Shown piece after piece: positions 41,756 through 49,842 of a DNA stretch of 64,000 nt. The stretch is from the NCBI GenBank assembly GCA_046733475.1, contig JBKPPF010000024.1, forward strand, positions 22,089-86,088, written 5' to 3'. This DNA comes from DATEOR01 sp046733475. GTDB taxonomy: Bacteria > Actinomycetota > Thermoleophilia > Gaiellales > Gaiellaceae. A program made the position numbers and the translations under genes. The notes under the pieces are model-generated. The model was not told where the DNA came from, searched no databases, and saw nothing but the letters and a program-made list of their open reading frames with translations. The number at the start of each line of letters is the position of its first letter. Positions within the stretch are counted from its first letter, which is position 1.

Positions 41756-42033
41756 TGCAAGGCGACCCCGGTTCTGACCCCCGCGTGCGTGAACTGCGGG
41801 CCGAGATCACGTCCACCGACCACGAGATCGTGAGTGCCGTCAACCGCCGGCTCGAGCTCGTCCGCCGGCTGAAGGAGCACAAGGCCGCAATGGGCTACGA
41901 CTTCCTGGACAAGGGCCGCGAGGAGGAGCTCCTGGCCGAGCTCGAGCGGGAGAACGACGGCCCGCTCTCGGCCGACAACCTGCGAGAGCTCCACGCGAAG
42001 CTCCTCGAGCTCACGAAGCGCGAGCTCGGCTAG
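41755..42033 (+). CDS. Chorismate mutase, AroQ class
   Basis: 92 residues, the size of a free-standing AroQ domain. A three-helix pattern with LRAEITSTDHEIVSAVNRRLELVRRLKEHKA and the catalytic Arg/Lys/Asp/Glu positions in the first helix and in DKGREEELLAEL. It rearranges chorismate to prephenate. There is no signal peptide. The ATG shares TGATG with the L,D-transpeptidase stop, an unexpected pairing of a cell-wall enzyme with aromatic amino acid synthesis. Convergent with the next gene, overlapping by four bases. Confidence 0.85.
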   Translation: MQGDPGSDPRVRELRAEITSTDHEIVSAVNRRLELVRRLKEHKAAMGYDFLDKGREEELLAELERENDGPLSADNLRELHAKLLELTKRELG

Positions 42034-42521
42034 GCCTCTGGAATGAAGTCGTCCGGCTTGACGTCGTCGAGGAACTTCTTGAACTCCTCGACCATCTGCT
42101 CTTCGTTGACGTCGTCCTCGTGCTCGAACTCGATCGCGCTCTCTTCGATGACCGACTCGTCGGCAAAGATCGGCGCGTCCGAGCGAACGGCAAGGGCGAT
42201 CGCATCGCTCGGGCGCGAGTCGATCTCGATCTCGCTCCCGTTCACCGCGACGGTGATGAGGGCGTAGAACGTGTTCTCACGGAGCTCGGTGACAGCGATC
42301 TTGACGACCCGCGCGTCGAGCTTCGAGAGCACCTCCGAGAGCAGGTCGTGCGTCATCGGGCGCGGAGTCGAGGCTCCCTGGAGCTTCATGAGGATCGCGG
42401 CCGCCTCGGGATGGCCAATCCAGATCGGCAGGAACTTGTTCCCGTCGGCTGTCTTCAAGAGCACGATCGGCTGCTTGCCGACCATGTCGAAGCTCACCCC
42501 GTAGATGACCATCTCGTGCAT
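42030..42521 (-). CDS. Bifunctional nuclease family protein (DUF151)
   Basis: 163 residues. DUF151 signatures: VSFDMVGKQPIVLLKTADGNKFLPIWIGHPEAAAI at the N-terminus (positions 10-44), RPMTHDLLSEVLSKLDARV, and RPSDAIALAVRSDAPIFADESV. Members from plants and thermophiles have been reported as nucleases; the biological role in actinobacteria is not settled. An acidic C-terminal tail (about 125-163) follows the domain. A later in-frame ATG at the fourth codon is possible. TAGAAT lies 20 bases upstream. Confidence 0.87.
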   Translation of the reverse strand: MHEMVIYGVSFDMVGKQPIVLLKTADGNKFLPIWIGHPEAAAILMKLQGASTPRPMTHDLLSEVLSKLDARVVKIAVTELRENTFYALITVAVNGSEIEIDSRPSDAIALAVRSDAPIFADESVIEESAIEFEHEDDVNEEQMVEEFKKFLDDVKPDDFIPEA

Positions 42522-42541
42522 CGCGTCTGGGCCTCGTTCTG

Positions 42542-42547
42542 ATTCTA
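42542..42547 (-). promoter_or_regulatory. -10 box upstream of the DUF151 gene
   Basis: TAGAAT on the minus strand, 20 bases before the ATG at 42521, leaving a leader of about 14 bases. Confidence 0.45.
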
Positions 42548-42600
42548 GCCCGGTACCCGCGGTGCCCCGTCTGAGACTGCCAAAAGGGCCACGGAAGGGT

Positions 42601-44235
42601 TCACTTCATCCGAAACTCGGTCCAGCCGAGCAGTGGTCCGTAGTCCACAGCAGACTTGAGCCCGAAGCCGGGCCAGACGTACACGCTGTAGCGACCACTC
42701 CGGAGCGAGTAGCGTTTTCCCTTGTATTTCCAGTTCTCGGATGGGCGGTAGGCAGACCTTCCGGGCCAGACGCTCAGAATCTTCTGCCCCTCGCGCCAGA
42801 GCTGCAGGTTGAAGTAGGTAGCACTTCGAACCGCAGTCCAATCGATTAGCGGGCGAGTGTCGTGGAGAGAGCCGAACGCCGGCTTGAGAATCCTGCTCGC
42901 GCGGGCTTCGCGTGCTGCATTTGGCGAGGCATTGCCGGCGCGGTCGAAGCTTCGGAGTGCGTAGACGTACCGCGTGTCGTTCTGGGCGGTGTCGTCGCGA
43001 AACGAGGTCCTCTCCTTACGAGTGGCCATGAATCTCCACGAGGTGGCGCTGACCTTCCGGCGCCAGATCGAAACATGCCGGAAATCGACATCGGTGGGGT
43101 TGCGCCAGGCGAGGCGGACCCACCCGCTACCAAAGGTCGACCTGAGCTGTCGCACCTGCGCCGGCGGTGTCGTGTCGACCACCCACTCGAAGACCGCCTG
43201 GTTGATGTTCCCGATCGAATTCGTCGCCTGCACAGTGAAGAGGTGATGACCGTCCTCGAGCCCGGTGTATCCCCGCGGGCTCGTGCACGGGTCGAAAGTT
43301 CCCGCCGCGGCTGGTCGATCCAGCTTGCACGCGAGGCTCACCCCGTCACCGGCGCCGAACGAAAACGAAACACTAGTGCGCTTGGTCAGCGCGCCCACGC
43401 TCGCGGTCAGAGCGGGAACGGCAGGCGTCGGGCCGTCCTGTACGACGACGTTGAACCCGCTCGAATCGCTCTCATTGTCCGAGGCATCCACCACAGAACA
43501 GCTGACTTGAGTCGTCCCAAGCGGGAACGTCGACCCCGAGCTCGGGTCGCAGCTCACGACAGGAGCTGGATCCCCGTTGTCACTGGCCAGAGGTAGGTCG
43601 TATTGCACCAAAGCACCCGCGGGCGACTGCTGGGACGCGATGACCTCCTCGTGCGGAGCGAGGACTGGTGGGGTCGTGTCCACGACCGTCACCGTGAACG
43701 ACCCCGTCGACACGTTGCCAGCCGCATCGGTCGCGGTGCAAAACACGTCCGCCGGCGGCCCGAGGTCGAAAACGGAGCCGGAGGGAGGCGAACAGCTCAG
43801 GGCAGGTGATGGATCGAGACTGTCCGCGGCGGTGAAGTTCACGGGGGTTCCCAGCGGCGATGTGGCTTCTTTCGTCTGGTTTCCTGGCAGCACGGGGGGC
43901 GTCAAGTCGACCTTCCATGACCAGTTTGTCCGCGTGCTCGAATCGTTTCCGGCCACCGCTCGCACCGAAAAGTTATGAGAGCCCTCGTCAAGAGAGGAAT
44001 ACGACACCGGACTGGCGCACGGCTCCCAAGCCGATCCGTCCAGGCTGCACGTGTAGCTGACGCCCTCGTCCGAGCTCGTAAAAACGAGCGATGCTTCCGT
44101 CTCCTTCGTCCACGACGCTGGGGCGGAGACGATCACAGGCTTGGCGAGAGTAGGAGGAGCCGCTCCTGCACTCGCACCACCGAGAATGAAGCTCACGAGG
44201 GCCAAGAAGGGGAGCGTGCTCTTCAGTCTGCTCAT
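42601..44235 (-). CDS. Secreted multidomain protein with HYR repeats and a fibronectin III-like domain
   Basis: 544 residues. Signal peptide (about 1-26); an Ig-like repeat with paired cysteines and YTCSLDGSAWEPC; two HYR-type domains (PPVLPGNQTKEATSPLGTPV ... DAAGNVSTGSFTVTVVDTTPP, and a second ending in DNESDSSGF) each with characteristic cysteines; another Cys-paired repeat; then a fibronectin III-like domain (about 350-440) with VRLAWRNPTDVDFRHVSIWR and a final RILKPAFGSLHDTRPLIDW beta domain. It is a surface or secreted adhesion-type protein. No anchor motif is visible. Its start shares TGATG with the upstream small membrane protein. Confidence 0.8.
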   Translation of the reverse strand: MSRLKSTLPFLALVSFILGGASAGAAPPTLAKPVIVSAPASWTKETEASLVFTSSDEGVSYTCSLDGSAWEPCASPVSYSSLDEGSHNFSVRAVAGNDSSTRTNWSWKVDLTPPVLPGNQTKEATSPLGTPVNFTAADSLDPSPALSCSPPSGSVFDLGPPADVFCTATDAAGNVSTGSFTVTVVDTTPPVLAPHEEVIASQQSPAGALVQYDLPLASDNGDPAPVVSCDPSSGSTFPLGTTQVSCSVVDASDNESDSSGFNVVVQDGPTPAVPALTASVGALTKRTSVSFSFGAGDGVSLACKLDRPAAAGTFDPCTSPRGYTGLEDGHHLFTVQATNSIGNINQAVFEWVVDTTPPAQVRQLRSTFGSGWVRLAWRNPTDVDFRHVSIWRRKVSATSWRFMATRKERTSFRDDTAQNDTRYVYALRSFDRAGNASPNAAREARASRILKPAFGSLHDTRPLIDWTAVRSATYFNLQLWREGQKILSVWPGRSAYRPSENWKYKGKRYSLRSGRYSVYVWPGFGLKSAVDYGPLLGWTEFRMK

Positions 44236-44690
44236 CAGACCTGAAGAAAAACGACAAGCACGACCCCGGCCATGAAAACGAGGGCGAGCGCAAGACCGAT
44301 GACGACCGGCCGCGGCCGGGACGCAGTCGAGCCGGTGCCGGCCGAGATGTCGGAGACGATCTGACCGGTGCTCTGGGGCTGCAGTACAAGCGTGAGCACG
44401 CCCGCCCCGAGCTCGGCGACCGACGAATGAAATGGACCCACGCCCGGGTGGGCGGGCTTCTTCACGCGTTCTCGGCGCTTGAGATGGTCCTTTCGAGCGT
44501 GGGCACTCGAACTCGACGACGGCGCATTCGAAGTCGAAGGAACCTCGGCGGATGAGGCCGTGGACGGCTCGGTCGTCGAGGGCGCAGGCGGTGGAAGCGG
44601 GGCCGGATCAGGGGTCGGCGTCTGAGCGACAGCAGGAGCGCACAAAAGCAGCGCGCACGCCCCAACCCCTATTGCCGCTCCGACCTTCAC
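44235..44690 (-). CDS. Small secreted or membrane-anchored Pro/Ser-rich protein
   Basis: 151 residues; no family recognised. Signal peptide (about 1-22, ending AVAQ), a Pro/Thr/Ser-rich stretch (about 23-65), a basic patch HLKRRERVKK, then a C-terminal membrane span (about 129-149). The architecture suggests a wall-spanning stalk anchored at its C-terminus. It is coupled (TGATG) to the HYR protein and probably acts with it at the surface. GTG start at 44690. Confidence 0.65.
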   Translation of the reverse strand: MKVGAAIGVGACALLLCAPAVAQTPTPDPAPLPPPAPSTTEPSTASSAEVPSTSNAPSSSSSAHARKDHLKRRERVKKPAHPGVGPFHSSVAELGAGVLTLVLQPQSTGQIVSDISAGTGSTASRPRPVVIGLALALVFMAGVVLVVFLQV

Positions 44691-44705
44691 CGCAGTCCCG
44701 CCAAC

Positions 44706-44740
44706 ACCATACCGGCTCGGTTCTCGACCTGCTGAGGTCG
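44706..44740 (-). promoter_or_regulatory. Promoter with overlapping inverted repeat (surface-protein pair)
   Basis: On the minus strand TATGGT (44706-44711) lies 15 bases before the GTG at 44690. A perfect inverted repeat, CGACCT-GCTG-AGGTCG (44725-44740), covers the place where the -35 element would be, so it could be an operator; a simple RNA hairpin is the alternative. Confidence 0.35.
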
Positions 44741-44817
44741 TAAACTGCTATTGGATGGCCGTAGGGGAACACTGGCGGCGCAAGCGGGGAGGGCCGGTGG
44801 ATCGTACTCGTTGAGAG

Positions 44818-44891
<74 letters not shown>

Positions 44892-44916
44892 GAGCCGGGC
44901 GCATTGTAGCGACGGC

Positions 44917-45162
44917 TTAGTGCAGGTACGCGGTCGCGCGCATGTAGTCCTCGCAGGCTAGGAGGAACGCTTGATCGCGCGCCAGCTCGAGCACCGTCGC
45001 CTTCGTCTCCGCATCGAGCTCCGCGTCCGCGCCCAGGGCTGCGACGAAGCCTGGGAGCCTGCCGCTCCGCGCAAGGCCGGCCATGCGAAGGACGAGCCGG
45101 CGCACCAACTCGTCCTGGCTGATCGCCTCGAGAGACTCGATGTCCTGCACCCAGGGCCGCAC
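44917..45162 (-). CDS. Small hypothetical protein downstream of parB
   Basis: 81 residues, all-helical by appearance, no recognised family. It reads MRPWVQDIESLEAISQDELV at the start and includes ELDAETKATVLELARDQAFLLACEDYMRA, a pattern that looks like a real globular protein rather than shadow sequence. GTG at 45162, 26 bases after the parB stop and 25 bases before tRNA-Ile, so probably the last gene of the rpmH–parB unit. A second GTG four codons later is possible. Confidence 0.5.
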   Translation of the reverse strand: MRPWVQDIESLEAISQDELVRRLVLRMAGLARSGRLPGFVAALGADAELDAETKATVLELARDQAFLLACEDYMRATAYLH

Positions 45163-45188
45163 TTACGCATAACGAGCCGCCGAGGAGT

Positions 45189-46031
45189 TCAGTTGCGGGC
45201 CTCGAGCGCCTCGACGATCTCCCCCAGCGCGACGTCGTCGGCAAACGGAATCTCGATGCGCGTGTCGGTCACCTTCACCGTCACTCCTGTCACAGCCTCG
45301 AGCGACGTCCGCGCGCGGTCGGCAAGCGCCGGGTCGATTCGACGCGACTTCCGCGGCTTCGCCTGCGCGCCGGCCCAACGGGCTGCGCGCTCTGTCGCGC
45401 GGACGGAAAGACCCTGCGCGACGACTTTCCGCGCCAGCGCGCGCCGGTCGTCGTGGTCGGGAACGGACAGGATCGCGCGGGCATGGCCCTCGGTCAGCAG
45501 GCCGCGCTCCACAAGACCCAGGACGTCCTCGGGGAGCTCGAGCAGCCGCACGCGGTTCGAGACAGTGGGCTTCGACCGACCGACGCGCTCGGCGACCTCG
45601 CCGAGGGAAAGGGAGAACTCGTCCATGAGCACCGCGTAGGCGCGCGCCTCCTCGATCGGCGAGAGGTCCTCGCGCGCGACGTTTTCGACCAGCGCGAGGA
45701 CGAGCGACTCGCGATCGTCGCTCTCGCGGACGAGGGCGGGGATCGTCGCGAGCCCGGCTGCTCGGGCCGCGCGCCAGCGGCGCTCACCGGCGATTAGCTC
45801 GTAGCCGCCGCCCTCGGCCGGCCGGACGACGACGGGCTGCATGACTCCCTGCGCACGGACCGACTCGGCGAGGCCGCCGATCCCGTCCGCATCGATGTGC
45901 TTTCGTGGCTGCCGTGCGTTCGCGCGGATGGAGCCGAGCGGGATCTGCAGCAGCTCGGACGAGGAAGCACCTCCTCCGATGAGGACCTCGAGGCCGCGGC
46001 CCAACCCTCTTCTATTAGGTGCGGTCGACAA
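45189..46031 (-). CDS. parB: Chromosome-partitioning protein ParB
   Basis: 280 residues from the TTG at 46031. N-terminal RRGLGRGLEVLIGG; the ParB CTPase domain with IPLGSIRANARQPRKHID, the GERRWRAARAAG box and ALVENVAREDLSPIEEA; a helix-turn-helix (VAERVGRSKPTVSNRVRLLELP); and a C-terminal dimerisation segment. It loads on parS sites near the origin and organises segregation with ParA. No good ATG exists near the N-terminus; the TTG lies inside the end of parA (17-base overlap). Readings further upstream lack conservation. Confidence 0.88.
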   Translation of the reverse strand: MSTAPNRRGLGRGLEVLIGGGASSSELLQIPLGSIRANARQPRKHIDADGIGGLAESVRAQGVMQPVVVRPAEGGGYELIAGERRWRAARAAGLATIPALVRESDDRESLVLALVENVAREDLSPIEEARAYAVLMDEFSLSLGEVAERVGRSKPTVSNRVRLLELPEDVLGLVERGLLTEGHARAILSVPDHDDRRALARKVVAQGLSVRATERAARWAGAQAKPRKSRRIDPALADRARTSLEAVTGVTVKVTDTRIEIPFADDVALGEIVEALEARN

Positions 46032-46767
46032 GCTCGCTCGCAACTCGGTAATAAGCGTCGGCTCCGGCCGAGGCCGGGTCATACGCGGTGATCGGCAGGC
46101 CGTGGCTCGGCGCCTCGGCGAGCCGGACGCTCCGCGGGACGACGGCATCGAAGACGAGCTCGCCGAAATGGCGCCTCACCTCGGCAGCGACGTCGGCCGC
46201 CAGCCGCGTGCGCCCGTCCACCATCGTCAGGAGCATCCCCGCGATTGCAAGCTTCGGATTGAGGCGCGCGCGTACGAGCTCGACAGAGTGGAGAAGCTGC
46301 GCCAGCCCTTCGAGCGCGTAGTACTCGCATTGCACCGGGACAAGGACGCGATCCGCAGCCGCGAGACCGTTGACGGTGAGCGGCCCCAGCGAGGGCGGGC
46401 AGTCGACGAAGACATAGGAGTACGTCTCGCGCGCAGGCTCCAGGGCGCCGGCGAGAAAGGACTCGCCGTCACCGTGCGCGGAGAGCTCGACCGCGGCGCC
46501 CGCGAGTTCGGGGCGAGAGGGCACGACGTCGAGGTTCTCGAACTGTGTCGTGTGGACGATCTCCTCGAGCGGCGCACCGTCCAGAAGGTCGTAGGACGAG
46601 GTGCCGTTCGCGCGCTCGCCGAGACCCGACGTCGCGTTTGCCTGGGGGTCGAGGTCGACCACGAGCGTCTTCGCGCCGGCCTCGGCGAGGCAGGCGGCGA
46701 CGTTCACGGCGGTCGTCGTCTTGCCGACTCCGCCCTTTTGATTGGCGAGCGCGAGGATCGTCCCCAC
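46015..46767 (-). CDS. parA: Chromosome-partitioning ATPase ParA
   Basis: 250 residues. Deviant Walker A NQKGGVGKTTTAVN near 9-22, with the signature Lys; DLDPQANATSGLG; Walker B-like FVDCPPSLGPLTVN; and GMLLTMVDGRT. It forms the ATP-dependent gradient that moves ParB-bound origins. GTG start with TAGGGT seven bases upstream, so besides read-through from rsmG it may be transcribed from a leaderless promoter. Confidence 0.94.
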   Translation of the reverse strand: MGTILALANQKGGVGKTTTAVNVAACLAEAGAKTLVVDLDPQANATSGLGERANGTSSYDLLDGAPLEEIVHTTQFENLDVVPSRPELAGAAVELSAHGDGESFLAGALEPARETYSYVFVDCPPSLGPLTVNGLAAADRVLVPVQCEYYALEGLAQLLHSVELVRARLNPKLAIAGMLLTMVDGRTRLAADVAAEVRRHFGELVFDAVVPRSVRLAEAPSHGLPITAYDPASAGADAYYRVASELVDRT

Positions 46768-46774
46768 GACGCGA

Positions 46775-46780
46775 ACCCTA
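46775..46780 (-). promoter_or_regulatory. -10 box of a probably leaderless promoter (parA)
   Basis: TAGGGT on the minus strand, seven bases before the GTG start at 46767, in the 14-base gap after rsmG. Confidence 0.45.
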
Positions 46781-46781
46781 G

Positions 46782-47378
46782 TCAGGCGAGAGGACGTTTC
46801 TTCGCCACGCCGGGCCGGCGTGGAAAGCGCTCGGGAGTGGGCCCCGTCTTCCTGAGCAGGACGAACCCCGAGGGGCTTGGCTCGATCTCCCCGGCCAGCT
46901 CGCCAGCTGCAATGGCAACGGCGTCGAGGTCAGCGCTCGGGCCGACGAAGAGCACCGCCCGGCCTCCCGGCCGTACCAGCGGGAGACACCATTCGGCGGC
47001 CACGGGAGGGACGGCGAGAGCTCTCGCCACCGCCGTCCCGTACGCGTCCCGGCCTTCGCCGGCCGCATGCTCCTCGGCGCGCCCGCAGACAACGGAGACG
47101 TTCTCGAAACCGGCGGCGGCCTCCCGGAGGAAGTCGCACTTGCGTCCGTTCGACTCGAGGAGAGCGAACTCCAGGTCCGGGCGGGCGGACGCGAGCGGGA
47201 GTCCGGGCGAGCCTCCGCCCGACCCGACGTCTATCACCGGCCCGTCGTCCAGCAGCTCGGCCGCCGCGAGCGCTCCGTCGAGCAGGGCCGCCCGCGCCTC
47301 GGCGCCGTCCCGGATCGCGGTCAGGCCCGGCGTCGCGAGAAGCGCCGAGAGCCAGCCGTCGAGCCGTTCGTCAGACAG
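46782..47378 (-). CDS. rsmG: 16S rRNA (guanine527-N7)-methyltransferase
   Basis: 198 residues if begun at CTG 47378. The SAM-binding core IDVGSGGGSPGLPLA and the GRAEEHA and VARALAVPP blocks identify RsmG (GidB). The conserved region before it, with LTAIRDGAEARAALLDGALA (family: NLTAIRD...RHxxDSL), lies upstream of the first canonical start, a GTG at 47237 that would cut into the SAM-binding motif. No ATG, GTG or TTG is found in frame for at least 60 bases further upstream; CTG 47378-47376 overlaps the jag stop by eight bases and gives the normal N-terminal length. RsmG methylates 16S rRNA, and its loss gives low-level streptomycin resistance in other bacteria. Confidence 0.78.
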   Translation of the reverse strand: MSDERLDGWLSALLATPGLTAIRDGAEARAALLDGALAAAELLDDGPVIDVGSGGGSPGLPLASARPDLEFALLESNGRKCDFLREAAAGFENVSVVCGRAEEHAAGEGRDAYGTAVARALAVPPVAAEWCLPLVRPGGRAVLFVGPSADLDAVAIAAGELAGEIEPSPSGFVLLRKTGPTPERFPRRPGVAKKRPLA

Positions 47379-48066
47379 GACGGACGACGACGAAGCGGTG
47401 AGGCTCGTTGCCGTCGCTCGCCGTCTCGACGTCCTCGCGCTCCTCCAGATGCAGGTGCACGATCTTCCGCTCGACCGACGACATCGGGTCGAGCGCGACG
47501 GCCTGGCCGGCTGCGACCGCCTCCGAAGCCGCGCGGTCGGCCTGCTCCTCGAGCGTGGCCCGGCGCCGGTCGCGGTATCCCGCCGCGTCGACGAGGATGC
47601 TCTTCCGCTCGTCCATCCCGCGAAAGACGATCGCTGTCGCCAGGTACTGGATCGCGTCGATCGTCTGTCCGCGCTTGCCGATCACGAGCCCGAGGTCCGG
47701 GCCGGTCAGCGTGGCGGCGAGCTGCTCCTCGTCTTCGTGGATCTCGATGCGCACCGGAGCGCCGAGCGCGGTGCACACCCGGTCGAGAAGCTCCCGTAGG
47801 CGCGCGGCCGGCGAGCCCGGCTCTTCGTCGCCGGGCTCCGCAGGCGGGGGAACCGCTCCTGCCTTTGCGATCACGCGTGCCGGTGCATAGCCGACGCCGA
47901 GGAGGCCGCGCTCGCCCTCCGAGATAACCGCGAAGCTGACCGCCGACTTGTCGATCCCGGGGAAACGTCGCTCCAGCTCGCGGAGCGCCGACCACTTCGC
48001 CTCTCCGATGGTCTCGCCGGTCGCTTCCACCTCGGTCTCGGACAGCTCCCCCTCGATCTCGCTCAT
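47371..48066 (-). CDS. jag: Jag/KhpB RNA-binding protein
   Basis: 231 residues. N-terminal Jag domain (about 10-60, ending GLLGVGYAPARV), a Pro/Glu linker, a KH domain (about 85-150, GLVIGKRGQTIDAIQYLATAI), and an R3H domain (about 155-225) with LDPMSSVERKIVHLHL. It binds RNA with KhpA and affects cell division in Gram-positives. The ATG overlaps the yidC stop by ATGA. Confidence 0.92.
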   Translation of the reverse strand: MSEIEGELSETEVEATGETIGEAKWSALRELERRFPGIDKSAVSFAVISEGERGLLGVGYAPARVIAKAGAVPPPAEPGDEEPGSPAARLRELLDRVCTALGAPVRIEIHEDEEQLAATLTGPDLGLVIGKRGQTIDAIQYLATAIVFRGMDERKSILVDAAGYRDRRRATLEEQADRAASEAVAAGQAVALDPMSSVERKIVHLHLEEREDVETASDGNEPHRFVVVRPV

Positions 48067-48902
48067 CGCCTCGACCGAGGGCCTTTCTTCTTCCGGCGCT
48101 TGACCCGTTGCTGCCCGGAAGTCGCCCGCGACGGCTGAGCCGCCTTGCCGGCCGCGGTTGCGCCGTCTTCGGCGACGGTCTCCTTCGGCGGAGTCCGGGA
48201 CGAGCGCTTCGGCGCGGCCTGCGGCTTCGGCATCAGCCGCCTCGTCACGAGCCCCTGGCCGACCGTCCAGAGGTTCGTCGTCACCCAGTAGAGAAGAAGG
48301 CCGACCGGGAAGGACGCGTTGACGATGAAGAGGACGAAGACCAGCGGCAACGCCATGAAGATCCACCGCTGGCGCGGGTCCATCGTGGTGGACATGAAGT
48401 ACGTCGAGGCAACCTGGCTGATGACGTAGATCGAGAGCAAGAGCCAGCCCGACCAGTGCTCGGTGATGCTCGTCGTGATGTTCGGCACGATCCCGAGCCA
48501 GCCGAGGTCGGAGCCCGGGTACTGCGGGAAGACCTCCTTCTCGAAGTCCTTGAGCACGTAGTACAGCGAGATGAAGACCGGGATCTGGATCAGGACCGGA
48601 AGGCACGACGCCGCCGGGTTGATCTTGTTCTCCCGGTAGAACTTCATGACCTCTTCGTTCATGCGCTGCTTGTCGTGCTTGTACTTCTGCTGCAGCGCCT
48701 TGAGCTCGGGAGCGTGCGCCTGGAGGTGCTGCATCGAGCGGATTTGCTTGACCGTCAGCGGGACGATCACGATCCGCACCATCAGCGTGAGCACGATGAT
48801 CGCCCAGGCCCAGGGTAGGCCCAAGGTGGAGTGGATCCACTCGAGGACCGTCGTCATGATGTTCTCGATCGGGCGGAGCGGGTTGGCGACGCCGAAGATC
48901 AC
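48063..48902 (-). CDS. yidC: Membrane protein insertase YidC (Oxa1 family)
   Basis: 279 residues, short Gram-positive-type YidC without the large periplasmic domain. Conserved Arg in the first core span region (LMVRIVIVPLTVKQIRSM), a cytoplasmic helical hairpin (HAPELKALQQKYKHDKQRMNEE), three further spans, and a long basic tail (KRRKKKGPRSRR) that can contact ribosomes. No lipoprotein signal is seen. The GTG overlaps the yidD stop (GTGA). Confidence 0.92.
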   Translation of the reverse strand: MIFGVANPLRPIENIMTTVLEWIHSTLGLPWAWAIIVLTLMVRIVIVPLTVKQIRSMQHLQAHAPELKALQQKYKHDKQRMNEEVMKFYRENKINPAASCLPVLIQIPVFISLYYVLKDFEKEVFPQYPGSDLGWLGIVPNITTSITEHWSGWLLLSIYVISQVASTYFMSTTMDPRQRWIFMALPLVFVLFIVNASFPVGLLLYWVTTNLWTVGQGLVTRRLMPKPQAAPKRSSRTPPKETVAEDGATAAGKAAQPSRATSGQQRVKRRKKKGPRSRR

Positions 48903-49159
48903 GAGCGACCTCGGGACGGGAAGACCCGTTGGTCGCGCGCGTAGTCGACCCCGCCGTGGCTCCAGGGGTTGCAGCGCAGGAGCCTCCACGCGGCCAGCAC
49001 CGTTCCGCGCACGAAGCCGAACTCCCGGTAGGCGTCGAGCGCGTACGCCGAGCAGGAAGGGTGGTACTTGCACCGCGGGTTGCCGAGCGCCGTTGCGCCG
49101 GCGAACGGCGACAGGACCCTGCGGTAGCCGCGGATGAGAAGGACTGCGACCGCCCTCAT
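48899..49159 (-). CDS. yidD: Membrane protein insertion efficiency factor YidD
   Basis: 86 residues from the ATG at 49159. Family motif: IRGYRRVLSPF, the three-cysteine CKYHPSCSAYALDAYREFG, and RLLRCNPWSHGGVD. The ATG overlaps the rnpA stop (ATGA); a longer upstream reading was rejected because it lies inside rnpA without conservation. Confidence 0.93.
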   Translation of the reverse strand: MRAVAVLLIRGYRRVLSPFAGATALGNPRCKYHPSCSAYALDAYREFGFVRGTVLAAWRLLRCNPWSHGGVDYARDQRVFPSRGRS

Positions 49160-49512
49160 GCCGTCGCGCGCTCCTTCTGGAAGACCTCGGCGACGCGCTC
49201 GCCCAGCCACTCGAACCCGCGGCTCTCGATCGCCTCGCCTAGACCGGGCCTCGCGATCAAGACGTAGTCGTTGCGCACGGGGAGGTCGCCTTCGATCTGC
49301 TCGAAGGCGGCTCGTAGGCGCCGCTTGATGCGGTTCCGCTCGACCGCGCCGCCGAGCTGCCGCGAGACGGCGAGGCCGAGCCGCGGGCCGAGGTCGTCAC
49401 CTTCCTCGCGCGGGAAAGCGTAGAGGACGAGATAGCGGGTGGCCGTGGAGCGGCCGTGCCGGTAGACGGCGTCGAAGTCGCGTGAGCGAGACAGACGGTG
49501 GCGACGTTTCAA
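49156..49512 (-). CDS. rnpA: Ribonuclease P protein component
   Basis: 118 residues. N-terminal LSRSRDFDAVYRHG, LGLAVSRQLGGAVERNRIKRRLRAAF with the RNR signature motif, and the YVLIARPG strand. It binds the RNase P RNA and helps mature tRNA 5' ends. The start is TTG at 49512, six bases after rpmH ends; no ATG or GTG fits. Confidence 0.93.
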   Translation of the reverse strand: MKRRHRLSRSRDFDAVYRHGRSTATRYLVLYAFPREEGDDLGPRLGLAVSRQLGGAVERNRIKRRLRAAFEQIEGDLPVRNDYVLIARPGLGEAIESRGFEWLGERVAEVFQKERATA

Positions 49513-49518
49513 CCCGGC

Positions 49519-49653
49519 TCAGGCCGAGAGACGCTCGCGCCCCTTGGCGCGGCGGCGCTTGAGAATCGCGCGGCCGGCGCGGGTCGACATCCGCGCGCGG
49601 AATCCATGCCGGCGCTTCCGGCGTCGAACGTTCGGCTGGAAGGTGCGTTTCAC
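49519..49653 (-). CDS. rpmH: 50S ribosomal protein L34
   Basis: 44 residues: starts MKRTFQPNVRRRKRRHGFRA and ends with AGRAILKRRRAKGRERLSA, the canonical L34. GTG start at 49653. First gene of the leftward unit rpmH–rnpA–yidD–yidC–jag–rsmG–parA–parB. Confidence 0.96.
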   Translation of the reverse strand: MKRTFQPNVRRRKRRHGFRARMSTRAGRAILKRRRAKGRERLSA

Positions 49654-49709
49654 AGAGGTGCGGGAAGAAGGTGTGTGAGATGCGGTCGGCCCTTGCCGGC
49701 CACCGGGCC

Positions 49710-49715
49710 AGTATA
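49710..49715 (-). promoter_or_regulatory. -10 box of the rpmH operon
   Basis: TATACT on the minus strand, giving an rpmH leader of about 50 bases. No -35 match was seen at the usual spacing. Confidence 0.45.
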
Positions 49716-49842
49716 GAGAAGCCCGCCTCCCGGCCGGTGGCCCGGCCGAGCCGTACGGGGCCTCCGAGCGGGCGCGGCGGTCGTGCTCGAGGTCTCCGGC
49801 TCGCCGCTGGGGCGATCAATCTCGCAAAATCTGCACGCGAGG

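Noticed and set aside
44741..44817. A possible riboswitch, for example a cyclic-di-GMP type
   Set aside because: The conserved core bases of that class are not there, and no plus-strand gene follows that it could control.
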